Source: Olivibacter oleidegradans (lineage in GTDB: Bacteria; Bacteroidota; Bacteroidia; Sphingobacteriales; Sphingobacteriaceae). Taken from it: DNA of 64,000 nt. Location of the stretch: NCBI RefSeq assembly GCF_042432805.1, contig NZ_JBHLWO010000001.1, positions 1,922,001 to 1,986,000 on the forward strand, given 5' to 3'. A model generated the notes under the pieces. That model was not told the origin of the DNA and searched no databases. It worked only from the letters and a program-made list of their open reading frames with translations. How positions within the stretch are numbered: the first letter of the stretch is position 1; every line of letters begins with the position of its first letter. A program made the translations under genes and the position numbers. This document shows, piece after piece, positions 36,601 through 45,050 of this stretch.

Positions 36601-37633
36601 ACTCCCGGAAACAGCAAAGGACCTAGCGGTATCGCTTTTTAAAAGTGCCTTATCCGGGACGAAGGCAGTTGTTCATAGCCGCTCTACCAATGTTTACGGC
36701 GCGTTGGATAACGACGATTTTTTTCAGGCATTGGGTGGGATGGCGATGGCGGTACGCCATGTTGACGGGGCGTCGCCCGATGTGATGATTACCAACCTGG
36801 CCGACCCGAGAAATACCCGCCAGGAATCGCTAAACAAATTTATCGGAAGGGAGATGAATACCCGTTACCTTAATCCCAAATGGATTGAAAAAATGCTAGA
36901 TGAAGGATACGCTGGAGCACGGATGATCGGCCAGGTAGCAGATAATATGTGGGGATGGCAGGTCACAACGCCGGAAGCGATCGATGCACAGAAATGGGAG
37001 GATTGGATGGATACTTATGTCAATGATCAGTACAATCTGGATGTTAAAGGGCGGTTTGCAAAAGCCGGTAACACTTATGCTTACCAGACGATGCTGGCCC
37101 GCATGCTGGAAGTGGTCAGGAAAAACTATTGGAAACCCGACGAACAGCGTTTGCAGCAGCTGATGACCGAATACCTGAAAACTGCCGAAGAAACGGGACT
37201 TTCCTGCGCTGACAATGTATGTGGAAATGGAGCCTTGACAGATTTCCTAAAGCAAAGGGCTAATAACACAGGAAATAAGGAGCTAGTAAGCAATCTGATA
37301 GAACAGTTGGGTAAAATCCATACAAGTTCATCCAGCTCTGTAAAGGGTAATGCTGCGAAAGCGGTGGCAGAACCTCGAAAACCTGTTAAAGGTCGGGCAA
37401 GATCAGGGCGGTGGTCGAAAGATCCCGGAACGACTGGGCAGAATGCTCCCGTAGAAAAAGAAGCAGGGAAGTCCACTCCCGTCAAGGGCTATAAAATGGA
37501 AGAAACCAGTTGGCAAGCGAACGATAAGAATCAGAAAGCACAACACGTTTCATCAGCATCTTATGATGGTTTGTTGATAAGCGTCATTGCCTTGTTGATT
37601 GGCTTCGGATTTTGGTTTGGCAAAAGGTACTAA
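33623..37633 (+). CDS. Membrane-anchored CobN/BchH-family protein (HmuS-like haem dechelatase candidate)
   Basis: 1336 residues from ATG 33623, which gives a clean signal peptide (MFSKTVFIRIVLWSQLVLC to CAPA); an ATG at 33596 is also open. The CobN/magnesium-chelatase H-subunit fold covers nearly all of it, with VIHLGTHGTQEWLSGREVGF (about 554-573), IYPYIMDNVGEGTQAKRRG, and RIDVVITPSGLYRDLFPNLM. A basic Ser/Lys-rich linker precedes a C-terminal membrane helix (LISVIALLIGFGFWFGKRY). So the enzyme is exported and tethered to the inner membrane, unlike cytoplasmic CobN. With the receptor and ExbB/DUF2149 genes it matches HmuS; removal of iron from haem is inferred. Confidence 0.88.
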   Translation: MFSKTVFIRIVLWSQLVLCFALEAFCAPAPKKIVILVSENYSKPVAEAIAQLHKLPGFTDAYLVSTAIDGNAVADVGGADLAVCYVHTPVVLQRFSAELQRIVKRGGHVYALGNTPEADSYGKQGIRFDPEVAAYFEHPSPDNLANMILMLLNRHLESTYPVKPVVPFLENGIVSLRSGEVYASFERYAQAERLGERPLVGLYMFRYEAVTRQWEYMKSYADALDTAGFDVMPFYGHPLDQAIEDHCLDADGGSRLSALLNFSSLPGASNERLQAAFSRMGVPVINAITISDDTAAWHASSLGIPLAARALSLARQELSGQIQPIIAASTESVASAGAAGYRVKYAPESRVRRLVGRVKAWSRLQSLPNRDKKIALIYYNGHPGKNNIGASYLNVLPKSLTAILKRMGEAKYDLGGQTPDPITVFDDVMNGGRNIGTWAPAELDRLVQETHPVLVPVETYKKWFGQLHPAFQKQVIKKWGEPEDSKIMTWRDPEGKIYFVLPRIAYGNINLMPQPARGWDEDAQALYHDVSLPPHHQYVAFYLYLQKGMPADAVIHLGTHGTQEWLSGREVGFDDDDAPEALMGNLVNIYPYIMDNVGEGTQAKRRGMAVIIDHLTPPFDQATLRPELRELAGTINDYDVASGKSEALAAVHLRTINRLAREANIGKDLGIDGDIKAEDVQRLEHYLQEIQETLSPMGMHTFGQSPDSVMAIKTAEAIVGRMQGIPKDSLAVLLMDVYQRIMISGQRELDALMTALNGKYVEAGSGNDPIRNPSALPTGKNFYSFDPDRIPTTDTYREGEKLANQLIADYRGRHDGQYPDKVGFNLWSVETIRHEGIMESQILSLLGIKPTYDGFGRLKGVEAIADTALGRPRIDVVITPSGLYRDLFPNLMLLLDKAVSLAYQQDGANYLREHIDQSVDKLLSSGLKDTTLARQLASIRLFSTKSGSYGNGLNDVVQASDKWKKDQKVGAVYFNRMGHLYGQGLWGNIPDGELPETAKDLAVSLFKSALSGTKAVVHSRSTNVYGALDNDDFFQALGGMAMAVRHVDGASPDVMITNLADPRNTRQESLNKFIGREMNTRYLNPKWIEKMLDEGYAGARMIGQVADNMWGWQVTTPEAIDAQKWEDWMDTYVNDQYNLDVKGRFAKAGNTYAYQTMLARMLEVVRKNYWKPDEQRLQQLMTEYLKTAEETGLSCADNVCGNGALTDFLKQRANNTGNKELVSNLIEQLGKIHTSSSSSVKGNAAKAVAEPRKPVKGRARSGRWSKDPGTTGQNAPVEKEAGKSTPVKGYKMEETSWQANDKNQKAQHVSSASYDGLLISVIALLIGFGFWFGKRY

Positions 37634-37655
37634 TCGATATTTTCTTTTATCCACC

Positions 37656-38099
37656 CTATTGCTCCTCATGAAATTCAAAGCGTCCGGTTCCTTCTTCTAT
37701 ATTTATTCGATAAACGATCAAGCTATTCCGAAGCTCAGGACTTATCGCGTGAGAAGGGTCCCGTCCCGGATCATTGGTGTTTGGCATAATACGTAAAATG
37801 AGGCCTTGCATGGCCTGTTGACGCTCCATGTCTTTCAGTTCTTCAAAGGTTCCCCAAAGAATAGCACTTTTCCACTTGAACATGCTTTCAACTTCATCAA
37901 CCTGAAAACAGACGCGTGGATTTTTCCGTAGCATTTCTATTTTTTTACCTTCACCGGAATGAGCATATATCGCATTATTTTGGTATACATAGTTGATTGG
38001 CACTATATAAGTTTCGCCGTTTGCGTGGCATCCAAGCCGGCCGATGAATTGGCTTTTCAATAAATCGACTATTTCTTTCTTATTTAATTCTCCAAGCAT
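37656..38099 (-). CDS. Pyridoxamine 5'-phosphate oxidase-like flavin-binding protein
   Basis: 147 residues forming an FMN-binding split barrel: IGRLGCHANGETYIVPINYVYQ, IYAHSGEGKKIEMLRKNPRVCFQVDEV and WKSAILWGTFEEL. This is the nitroimidazole-resistance (NimA)-like branch of the PNPOx superfamily, often annotated flavin-nucleotide-binding. The actual substrate is unknown. ATG start; convergent with the haem operon, 22 bases from the chelatase stop, with no clear terminator between. Confidence 0.87.
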   Translation of the reverse strand: MLGELNKKEIVDLLKSQFIGRLGCHANGETYIVPINYVYQNNAIYAHSGEGKKIEMLRKNPRVCFQVDEVESMFKWKSAILWGTFEELKDMERQQAMQGLILRIMPNTNDPGRDPSHAISPELRNSLIVYRINIEEGTGRFEFHEEQ

Positions 38100-38804
38100 G
38101 ATGCATCTTTCACTAAAAGTACGTAAAACCTTCGATCTTTAAAAGTAATAGTTTTTCAGATAGCTAGTGAGATTCTATACATTGCAGGTGTGAGCATATT
38201 TGGAACTATATAAAAAACGGATCGGAGTGCCATATTCCTCATGCCCTGATGGTATTAAATTTTTCGATCAGTTTATAAACATCCGTATAAGGCTCCCCCT
38301 TTTTCGTAGGCCGCTTCTCAAATAGTAATTATCTTCTATTTCGTAGATCTCAGTTTAGCTGAGATCTATAGAGATTCAAAAGAATAGGCTATGCGTTTAT
38401 CGCTACCATCGAACTAGGTGCGTCTGGTATCGATCCCGTTAGAGCTGGTAATACTGCTATTGTACAATTCGCTGTTCGGTTATTACAATCACTTGATTTT
38501 GTGGTGTATTGAATTTTGTGTTAAATATGTCAATGATAAGTACAGTCCCCGAAATCCCTGGGCGACTACCGAATCAACAAACTTGTATAATTAATGATGT
38601 CTATGAATTAGACATCTGTCCGCCTAAAGTATAGGCATATTTTTAGAATTCAAAAAAAACGCTGCTCGAAATGTAAAGGAAGTTTCAATAACCAGATCAA
38701 AACTTTCATCTACTCAATTTTTAAAATTTGTTGCAAACTAAAAGCAAACGTTATAGATGCTCTTTTTATATAAAAAATAACTATATTTACTAAATACATA
38801 AATC
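38100..38804. other. 705-base gap without a convincing gene
   Basis: AT-rich, with a perfect 10-bp inverted repeat at 38344-38368 and a 35-codon frame at 38529-38633 too short and isolated to call. No transposase, tRNA or repeat is seen. A TATATTTA at 38782-38789, in the string AACTATATTTACTA shared with the ECF sigma promoter, may be the -7 element of the gene at 38805, although no TTG lies at the right distance. Confidence 0.4.
38344..38368. repeat. Perfect 10-bp inverted repeat in the gap
   Basis: TAGATCTCAG and CTGAGATCTA around a TTTAG loop. It could be an RNA hairpin or an operator. No T-run follows, and no gene ends nearby in the plus direction; on the minus strand it lies about 250 bases upstream of the flavin-binding gene. 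Confidence 0.6.
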
Positions 38805-39110
38805 ATGAGTGGTCACACACAAATAAAAGATCCGAACGGTGAGGCGATAATTTTACCCTATACCATCTCGAAGAAAGAAGTTCAATTGGCCGTCTACGGT
38901 ATTTCCGGAAAAGAATACCGCCTAATTACATATCGAGGAACACAGCAGGTGGATTTTACGATAACTTATTCAAAAGGGCACTGGATACAGCTCGACAAAA
39001 ACAACCGTGTGATATTAAAAGCCAATCGGATATATGAACTCCTGTTGTCAATTTATACACTCGAAGACGTAGTCAAAAAAAATAAAAATCTTGCGGCTTT
39101 GGTCGTATAA
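38805..39110 (+). CDS. Hypothetical protein
   Basis: 101 residues, ATG start, no signal peptide or membrane helix. I do not recognise the family. The middle is beta-rich (LAVYGISGKEYRLITYRG, VDFTITYSKGHWIQLD) and the end helical (YELLLSIYTLEDVVKKNKN). Codon use and composition resemble the neighbours, which supports a real gene. It stands alone between two gaps. Confidence 0.6.
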   Translation: MSGHTQIKDPNGEAIILPYTISKKEVQLAVYGISGKEYRLITYRGTQQVDFTITYSKGHWIQLDKNNRVILKANRIYELLLSIYTLEDVVKKNKNLAALVV

Positions 39111-39359
39111 ACTCCAGCTCTTTATTTATAAGCAGCCACTTCCATTGTTGCCATAAATCCCGTTGTTCTACACGTTCTCATTTTTTTCGACTTCTCCCCA
39201 CTGATTTTAATCGTGAACTCAGCATAGGTATTCGAGTGAAAACGGCACTTACTTTTAAACAACGTCAACTAAATCAAGTTCTAAAACAACTAACCAGCTA
39301 TTGATAGGAACCCGATTTGAAGCGAATTCATAACTAAATAACGCCATAAAATAAAGAAA

Positions 39360-40853
39360 ATGCTATTAGAGACAATTAGAAAAGAAAAAATATTTCAACC
39401 CGATTCACGTCGGGTCATTGCAAGGTTTCTGTTTGCCGGAGAAGAACGGGCAAAACGTCTGATTTTGGCGATATTAGATCTCAGTCACAAGCAACAAGAA
39501 GAACAGTTTGATCAAGTCATCCGCAAATATTCCCGAAGGCATCGTAATATTAGAAAGCGACTAGCGGGCCATTTCCGCCGTCTTATACCCTTGATGGAGC
39601 AAATGGAGCTTAATCCCGAAAACTTACGAGAGCACCTGCAATTGCTCATCGGCTCCTATTTTACCATGGAGTATTCCATTGAAGCTGCGGCTTTTTTTAA
39701 CCCATCTATAGTGGAGCATCCCGACCAGACGCAGCTGAATACAGGACAAAAACGCATTATAATTAGCTTCCGTGCAACCGGCGAGGGGCATATCTCTTCC
39801 ATTGTTTTTAGAGAGGGGATACTGGATAGGAATCAAAATATCGAAATCTTCGAACCTGGGATGTTGTTAGAAGCTCCTGAACATGTAAAGAACCATGTCT
39901 ACCATAAAAAATCTTTTTTGAGGAAGCTAAGAGAAATGTGCGACGAAAGCGGACAACATAATGAAGAAGCCTATCAAACCATAAGTAAAGAACTGCAAGA
40001 TACGTTTACCTATGATGAATTGAAGATTTCATTGCAGAATGCGCAAGCAGTGTTAGAAGTCAAACAGGAAAATACCCTCTTTTTACAAGAAGCGAAATGG
40101 CTGGCATCTTCTAATTATGAAATGACATTCTCAACAGACACATCCCTTAGTGAGAGAGTGATCTTTCCGATAGCGGATACAGAGAGAAACGGTATTGAAG
40201 ATGCTCGCTTCGTGCGTTTTGTGTCGGAAAGTGGTATGGCAACATATTACGCTACATACACTGCCTATGACGGCACTGCTATATTGCCTAAATTACTGAA
40301 GACCCACGATTTCCTACATTTTACGGTCATGCCGATTCATGGGTATATAGCCCAAAACAAAGGTATGGCATTGTTTCCTCGGCAGATTAACGGCCGTTAT
40401 GTTATGTTGTGCAGAATCGATGGGGTGAATAACTATATCGCCTATTCAGACAATATCAATGTTTGGCGCGAAGCAAAACTGATACAGACACCGAAGTATC
40501 CCTGGGAATTGGTTCAAATGGGAAATTGCGGTTCACCTTTGGAAACCGAGGCTGGATGGTTGATGATTACACACGGAGTCGGCCCTATGCGTGAGTATGT
40601 ATTGGGCGTATCCCTCTTGGATCTCGATAATCCAGAGCGGGAAATCGGACGTTTAAGTGAGCCGGTGCTTATGCCGAATGCCAAGGAGCGGGACGGATAT
40701 GTGCCCAATGTAGTTTATTCCTGTGGTGCCTACATACACGAAGGTGAGCTCGTCATACCTTATGCTATGTCTGATTATACGTCCACCTACGCAACCATCA
40801 ATGTGAAGGTGCTTTTGGCGGAGATCCTTAAGGAAGAAGTTGCTAGCACTTAA
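39360..40853 (+). CDS. GH130-family glycoside phosphorylase/hydrolase
   Basis: 497 residues. An N-terminal helical extension of about 130 residues precedes the five-bladed propeller of GH130 (about 230-480), seen in NGIEDARFVRF (E280-D281), IAQNKGMALFPRQINGRYVML, GNCGSPLETEAGWLMITHG and YVPNVVYSCGAYIHEGELVIPY. GH130 enzymes act on beta-mannosides, mostly by phosphorolysis. Subfamily and substrate cannot be read here. The gene is convergent with, and overlaps by four bases, a GT4 gene, and lies in a cassette with two glycosyltransferases. ATG start, no signal peptide, so cytoplasmic. Confidence 0.88.
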   Translation: MLLETIRKEKIFQPDSRRVIARFLFAGEERAKRLILAILDLSHKQQEEQFDQVIRKYSRRHRNIRKRLAGHFRRLIPLMEQMELNPENLREHLQLLIGSYFTMEYSIEAAAFFNPSIVEHPDQTQLNTGQKRIIISFRATGEGHISSIVFREGILDRNQNIEIFEPGMLLEAPEHVKNHVYHKKSFLRKLREMCDESGQHNEEAYQTISKELQDTFTYDELKISLQNAQAVLEVKQENTLFLQEAKWLASSNYEMTFSTDTSLSERVIFPIADTERNGIEDARFVRFVSESGMATYYATYTAYDGTAILPKLLKTHDFLHFTVMPIHGYIAQNKGMALFPRQINGRYVMLCRIDGVNNYIAYSDNINVWREAKLIQTPKYPWELVQMGNCGSPLETEAGWLMITHGVGPMREYVLGVSLLDLDNPEREIGRLSEPVLMPNAKERDGYVPNVVYSCGAYIHEGELVIPYAMSDYTSTYATINVKVLLAEILKEEVAST

Positions 40854-41860
40854 CCGTCCAAAATCCGACGGTATACGGTAATATAGTCTTCCGTCATTTT
40901 TTCTTTCGTAAATCGGCTTGTAGCCCAATGATAACATCTATCTCTACCAAGATTATGGATACGGTGTATAGCTTGCACCGCCTCTGGTACATCGCTTACC
41001 AAAAAGCCTGTTATGCCATCTCGGATCAGTTCGGGCATTGCGCCCTTATTCATCGCAATTACAGGAGTACCACATGCCATAGCCTCCGCAACGCTCAATC
41101 CAAAGGGTTCCTCAAACTCGATCAAATGAAGCAATGCTGATGCACCACGCAGTAAATTATTTCTGTCGGCTGGACCGACGTTACCCAAGTACTGAATCTG
41201 ATCATTGTCAATATGCGGTAGAACCTGTTCGGTAAAGTAAAGCTGATCTTGGATCAATCCCGCCAAGAGCAGCCTTTTCCCAGCAAGCTTGGCTGCCCTA
41301 ATAGCCAAATGGGCCCCTTTTTCAGGGTGTATACGGCCAAAATAAAGCAGATAGTCTCCTCCGATGGCCGAAAATTGCAACTGAGAGGTGTCGATGCCAT
41401 TATAGACAGTTGCTATATAATCCAACTCGGAAGACCGATCCGAATTGCTAATAGCAACATAAAAACTATGCTTGTTGTATTTTTTGTAAACAGGAATAAT
41501 TTTCGGAGATGAAAAACCATGGATGGTAGTCACCATAGGGGTATTTATCAGTTTTGCGTAAGTAAGCGGCAGAAAATCAAAATGATTATGAATGATATCG
41601 AAGTCCGCTGCGTTTTCCATAAGTTCACTAATATGCAAGCATTCTTCTACCTTCGGATCCAATGTAGAGTCCTCCGCATAACCGGTAGGACTACTATATC
41701 GAAGCTGCGCGTTCGTCAAGGAATCTGCTGTCGCAAATAAGGTCACGTCTATACCCTGTTTAAGCAGTCCTTCCGTTAAATTCGAAGCAACTTGTTCCCA
41801 TGGGCCATACTTACGTGGAGGGGTGCGCCAGGCGATTGGGGCTAATATTGCGACTTTCAT
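40850..41860 (-). CDS. GT4-family glycosyltransferase
   Basis: 336 residues, GT-B fold. N-terminal MKVAILAPIAWRTPPRKYGPWE resembles the opening of starch/glycogen-synthase-like GT4 enzymes. The nucleotide-binding half has YLLYFGRIHPEKGAHLAI and the E-x7-E motif EEPFGLSVAEAMACGTPVIA. It probably transfers a sugar from a nucleotide donor with retention. Start overlaps the upstream GT gene by 50 bases, so the two are translated from one message. Cytoplasmic; acceptor unknown. Confidence 0.9.
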   Translation of the reverse strand: MKVAILAPIAWRTPPRKYGPWEQVASNLTEGLLKQGIDVTLFATADSLTNAQLRYSSPTGYAEDSTLDPKVEECLHISELMENAADFDIIHNHFDFLPLTYAKLINTPMVTTIHGFSSPKIIPVYKKYNKHSFYVAISNSDRSSELDYIATVYNGIDTSQLQFSAIGGDYLLYFGRIHPEKGAHLAIRAAKLAGKRLLLAGLIQDQLYFTEQVLPHIDNDQIQYLGNVGPADRNNLLRGASALLHLIEFEEPFGLSVAEAMACGTPVIAMNKGAMPELIRDGITGFLVSDVPEAVQAIHRIHNLGRDRCYHWATSRFTKEKMTEDYITVYRRILDG

Positions 41861-44093
41861 CTTCTATAAATTTGCCGTAAGGTTTTTCAAATGTATGTTG
41901 GACAGCAAGGTACGAAATGATATACGCAAGCGTACTTTCCGCTCCCTGATTGCGGTTTACACCGTCCGGTTGCAGGCCATCGCAGCACCCGTGTGTCTCG
42001 AAGTCGTACAGGCTGACACGAAGATCGTTCTCTCCCAAAAACCACATGAAAGACGTATGGAGTGAACCGAGATAGCTGAGTTTTCCACTATGGTTATAAG
42101 CCTGCAGGTATAGAAGTACCATGGCCATGGCATCGACAGGTTGTTGTGCAAATGGTGAGGGTGTCTCTGTTTGCCGATACCAATTCTGATTGCCGATAAG
42201 GCTCAAATGGCCTTTCTGTAAGGTGTGCAGCTCTAGAAAAGCCATACTTTCAAAAGCAGTTTCTTCATAGGTTTTATTTGTTAATACTTCGGCGGCATAT
42301 AACATCGCCAAAGGAAGCAATGCATTATCGTAAGCTAAAAGTGATTCGTACCAATGCCATCCGTCTTTACGGTGAATTTGGTACTCGTGATGAAGACGAG
42401 CCGCTAGTTTCCTTATCAATTCAATCATGCCCTCGTCTGAAGGATTATCTTGTAAATAATAGTACAGACCTATAATGGTGTTGGCAATACTACGTATCGA
42501 CCGGAGCCTTTCGAATTGTGGCATCGCTCTGAAGAAAAGTTGACGTGCCATCTGGTAATAGGCATCCATAGGTGAATAGGCCATTGCATAGCCTAGGGCC
42601 CAAACAGCGCGACCGAAAGCGTCTTCGGAGCTTGTTTCATCCAGGAAGCTACGATTAAACCCCATAAAATTCCGGAAGGTGCCATTTGCGTTCTGTGCAT
42701 AATTAATATAGCCTAGGTAGATTGCGATGTATTTAATTGTCCTTTCACTTTTTGTCCGCCGGTATGCCATTAGCATCATCAGTAGCGCACGGGCATTGTC
42801 ATCCAGGCAATATCCCTCGTGATAATTTGGAATACCGTACGTAGCATGCTGAAATATTCCTGTACTATCGGTCAATCTGTCAATATGGTCGAAACGCAAC
42901 GGCGGGAGTACATTGAGATCCAAAGCCGGATCTTCCTTGATAATCAATTTCGGTGTGATTTCATTCAGGTGTTCGGCCAGTGCATAATACCTACCTCCGG
43001 TTTTGGGCCAAGTGATGGTTTTTCCATATTCTCTCGCGCAGGAACGCATTGTCTCTAACTTATTGGGATGAGCAAGTAAATCTAGCAAAATAGCAGCTAA
43101 TTGCTTGTCATCATTGAAGTTGAACAATTTGCCGCGCCCGCCATCCAGCAATTCAGCGGCATGCCAATAAGGTGTGGATACTACGGCCGATCCGACGCCA
43201 ACGGCATACGATAGGGTACCGCTTGTGATCTGTGCCTCATGAAGATAGGGGGTCAAATAAATATCCAAGGCACTGAGATATTTGAATAAGTCATCTTGAG
43301 AGGCATATTGATTCAGAAATATAACATGATCTTCCAGATTAAGTTTTTTAACAAGCCTATGTAAAAACAAACGATATTCTTCACCGGCATGTCTCACAAC
43401 GTTGGGATGCGTTTTGCCGAGTACGATATAAACGGTATCCGGGTATGCTTGCACCACTTTAGGTAACGCGCAGATAGCTGTTTCAATGCCCTTGTTGCGC
43501 CCGATGAAGCCAAAGGTTAATAGTACGTGTTTTCCTGTAAGCCGTAATTCCTGTCGGACCACCGTTCTATCATATCGGATGTCAGGTACCCCATGCGGTA
43601 TCATTTCGATTTTTTCCACGGGTACGTCATACAACTCGATGAGCATCTCTACGGCCTTGTTTGCCATTACAACCACTTTTTCCGCTGCCCTTACTATTTC
43701 TTTCAAGATCATGGACTCATTGTAAGATGGCTTTTTCAAAACCGTATGAAAAGTCACTATTGCCGGTATTGCTATATGATGCAGTAGGGTTAGGACAAAT
43801 ACACCGTTTTGCCCACCAAAAATGCCGTATTCATGCTGCACCACACAAATATCAATGCCGTTATTGTTTATATAATCGGCAGCTTTGAGGTAGCTATGAT
43901 GATCATCTTGTTCAATGATAAACTTTACCTCCGGAGGATAAGCGTAAGTATTGTCGGGATCATTGATGGCGATTACAATGTTTTCGGATGCTTGGGAAGA
44001 TGCTAAATCCTGAATGCTTTCAAACAAGTTCTGCGAGAAAGAGCCAATGCCACACTGCCGAGGTGCATAGGTGCCTATGAATGCGATTTTCAT
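41811..44093 (-). CDS. GT4 glycosyltransferase fused to an alpha-helical (alpha/alpha barrel-like) domain
   Basis: 760 residues. The first ~380 form a GT4 domain: MKIAFIGTYAPRQCGIGSFS, VVQHEYGIFGGQNG, LTFGFIGRNKGIETAI and ITSGTLSYAVGVGSAVVSTP. In this last motif the second Glu of the usual E-x7-E is absent. The C-terminal ~370 residues are helical with NYHEGYCLDDNARALLMMLM, DGWHWYESLLAYDNALLPLAM and DGVNRNQGAESTLAYI, which look like an alpha/alpha toroid as in glycosidases or cellobiose-epimerase folds. Two activities, transfer plus hydrolysis or trimming, are possible. ATG start. Confidence 0.85.
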   Translation of the reverse strand: MKIAFIGTYAPRQCGIGSFSQNLFESIQDLASSQASENIVIAINDPDNTYAYPPEVKFIIEQDDHHSYLKAADYINNNGIDICVVQHEYGIFGGQNGVFVLTLLHHIAIPAIVTFHTVLKKPSYNESMILKEIVRAAEKVVVMANKAVEMLIELYDVPVEKIEMIPHGVPDIRYDRTVVRQELRLTGKHVLLTFGFIGRNKGIETAICALPKVVQAYPDTVYIVLGKTHPNVVRHAGEEYRLFLHRLVKKLNLEDHVIFLNQYASQDDLFKYLSALDIYLTPYLHEAQITSGTLSYAVGVGSAVVSTPYWHAAELLDGGRGKLFNFNDDKQLAAILLDLLAHPNKLETMRSCAREYGKTITWPKTGGRYYALAEHLNEITPKLIIKEDPALDLNVLPPLRFDHIDRLTDSTGIFQHATYGIPNYHEGYCLDDNARALLMMLMAYRRTKSERTIKYIAIYLGYINYAQNANGTFRNFMGFNRSFLDETSSEDAFGRAVWALGYAMAYSPMDAYYQMARQLFFRAMPQFERLRSIRSIANTIIGLYYYLQDNPSDEGMIELIRKLAARLHHEYQIHRKDGWHWYESLLAYDNALLPLAMLYAAEVLTNKTYEETAFESMAFLELHTLQKGHLSLIGNQNWYRQTETPSPFAQQPVDAMAMVLLYLQAYNHSGKLSYLGSLHTSFMWFLGENDLRVSLYDFETHGCCDGLQPDGVNRNQGAESTLAYIISYLAVQHTFEKPYGKFIEDESRNISPNRLAHPST

Positions 44094-44394
44094 TTTCTTT
44101 TTGTTTATCTGTGTGCGTGCCCTTTATCTATAATACATAAAGAAAAGAGAATCTATATTTGTTTGCTTCGGATCGATGCGAATAACGAGGTAGATAGTCC
44201 GAAGGATATCGAAGTGATTAAATATACTCATTTTTAATGAGATATACCGTGTTTTTCCAGGCAAAATGAATTTGGTTCTTCGCCAAGCAGTTGCCGATTT
44301 TTTATATGTTTAATATACTTTGTTTCGTATAAAGTTATATAACAATAAATTATATGTATCTTTATACCAGTTATTTATTTTTAATTTGTTTTAA
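44094..44394. other. 301-base divergent promoter region
   Basis: Lies between the divergent GT operon and the cold-shock gene, so holds both promoters and the cold-shock 5' leader. TATCTTTA at about 44356-44363 could be the cold-shock -7 element, without a good TTG upstream. Nothing else is gene-like. Confidence 0.4.
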
Positions 44395-44586
44395 ATGCAA
44401 GAAGGCGTAGTAAAATTTTTTAACGAAACCAAAGGTTTCGGTTTCATCACCCCTACAGACGGTGGACGTGAAATTTTTGTTCATTCATCGGGTCTTAAAG
44501 ATCGCATACGGGAGAATGATGATGTATCTTTTGATGTAGAACAAGGCCAGAAAGGTCTTAATGCAGTAAATGTTAAATTGATCTAA
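44395..44586 (+). CDS. Cold-shock domain protein
   Basis: 63 residues: a single CSD with RNP1 KGFGFITP and RNP2 EIFVHSSGL. It binds single-stranded RNA or DNA and melts RNA structure in the cytoplasm. ATG start, preceded by an AT-rich leader and followed 21 bases later by a strong terminator, so monocistronic. Closely matches the usual Bacteroidota length. Confidence 0.95.
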   Translation: MQEGVVKFFNETKGFGFITPTDGGREIFVHSSGLKDRIRENDDVSFDVEQGQKGLNAVNVKLI

Positions 44587-44607
44587 TTAATTTTCGCATA
44601 TATTGTG

Positions 44608-44641
44608 AAAGCCGTCTCGAATTTTTCGGGACGGCTTTTTT
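44608..44641 (+). terminator. Rho-independent terminator of the cold-shock gene
   Basis: AAGCCGTC and GACGGCTT pair, with further weak pairing inside, followed by a T-run. A textbook terminator just after the cold-shock stop. Confidence 0.9.
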
Positions 44642-44841
44642 ATATGTTGTTGAATGTTGCTCTATGTGATCTTTTTACCTCTGTCCTTTCAGTATTGTCA
44701 ACTTATCTATTCATGCCCTCGCTTAATTGCATTTCTCTTTCTTTATACCGAAAAGAACAATACCTTTATTCTTATTTAGCCTACAAAGGCGCTTCTAAAA
44801 TTGAGGAATTATCACCTTCAGCAAGTCTATTCGCTGAATAA

Positions 44842-44883
44842 GGTCGGTCGTCCGCTACCATTTCGCTAGCGGATTTGCCGACC
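44842..44883. other. Long imperfect hairpin, possible structured RNA
   Basis: GGTCGG (44842-44847) pairs with CCGACC (44878-44883), and TCCGCTA (44851-44857) with TAGCGGA (44867-44873), around a 3/4-base internal loop and a 9-base apical loop. Neither side has a T-run. The outer stem has the same six bases as the acceptor stem of the tRNA at 45366, which may be chance or a tRNA-derived remnant. The rest of 44642-44950 holds no gene. Confidence 0.4.
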
Positions 44884-44951
44884 AAATCTGCCAGCTTGAA
44901 ACCAAGCACTGTGCTAGCAACCGCTGTTATTCGATCCATTCACAAAGCTGT

Positions 44952-44984
44952 AAAAAACAAAACCCCTGTTTCAAAGGGGTTTTG
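44952..44984 (-). terminator. Terminator of the small gene at 45051 (minus strand)
   Basis: CAAAACCCC pairs with GGGGTTTTG around a short loop; the A-run at 44952-44957 is a T-run on the minus strand. It lies about 70 bases beyond the stop of the 40-residue gene read leftwards. An equivalent hairpin follows the paralogous gene at 47713. Confidence 0.8.
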
Positions 44985-45050
44985 CTATTACTAAAACAAC
45001 TTGTAAAACTATAACTTTTAATGTATACAACTACTTTAACAACAGGGCAA

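Noticed and set aside
38529..38633. A 35-codon frame in the gap before 38805
   Set aside because: Too short, with no paralogue, start signal or terminator, unlike the small genes at 45051 and 47713.
44605..44841. A 78-codon frame after the cold-shock gene
   Set aside because: It begins inside the cold-shock terminator and has a low-complexity sequence.
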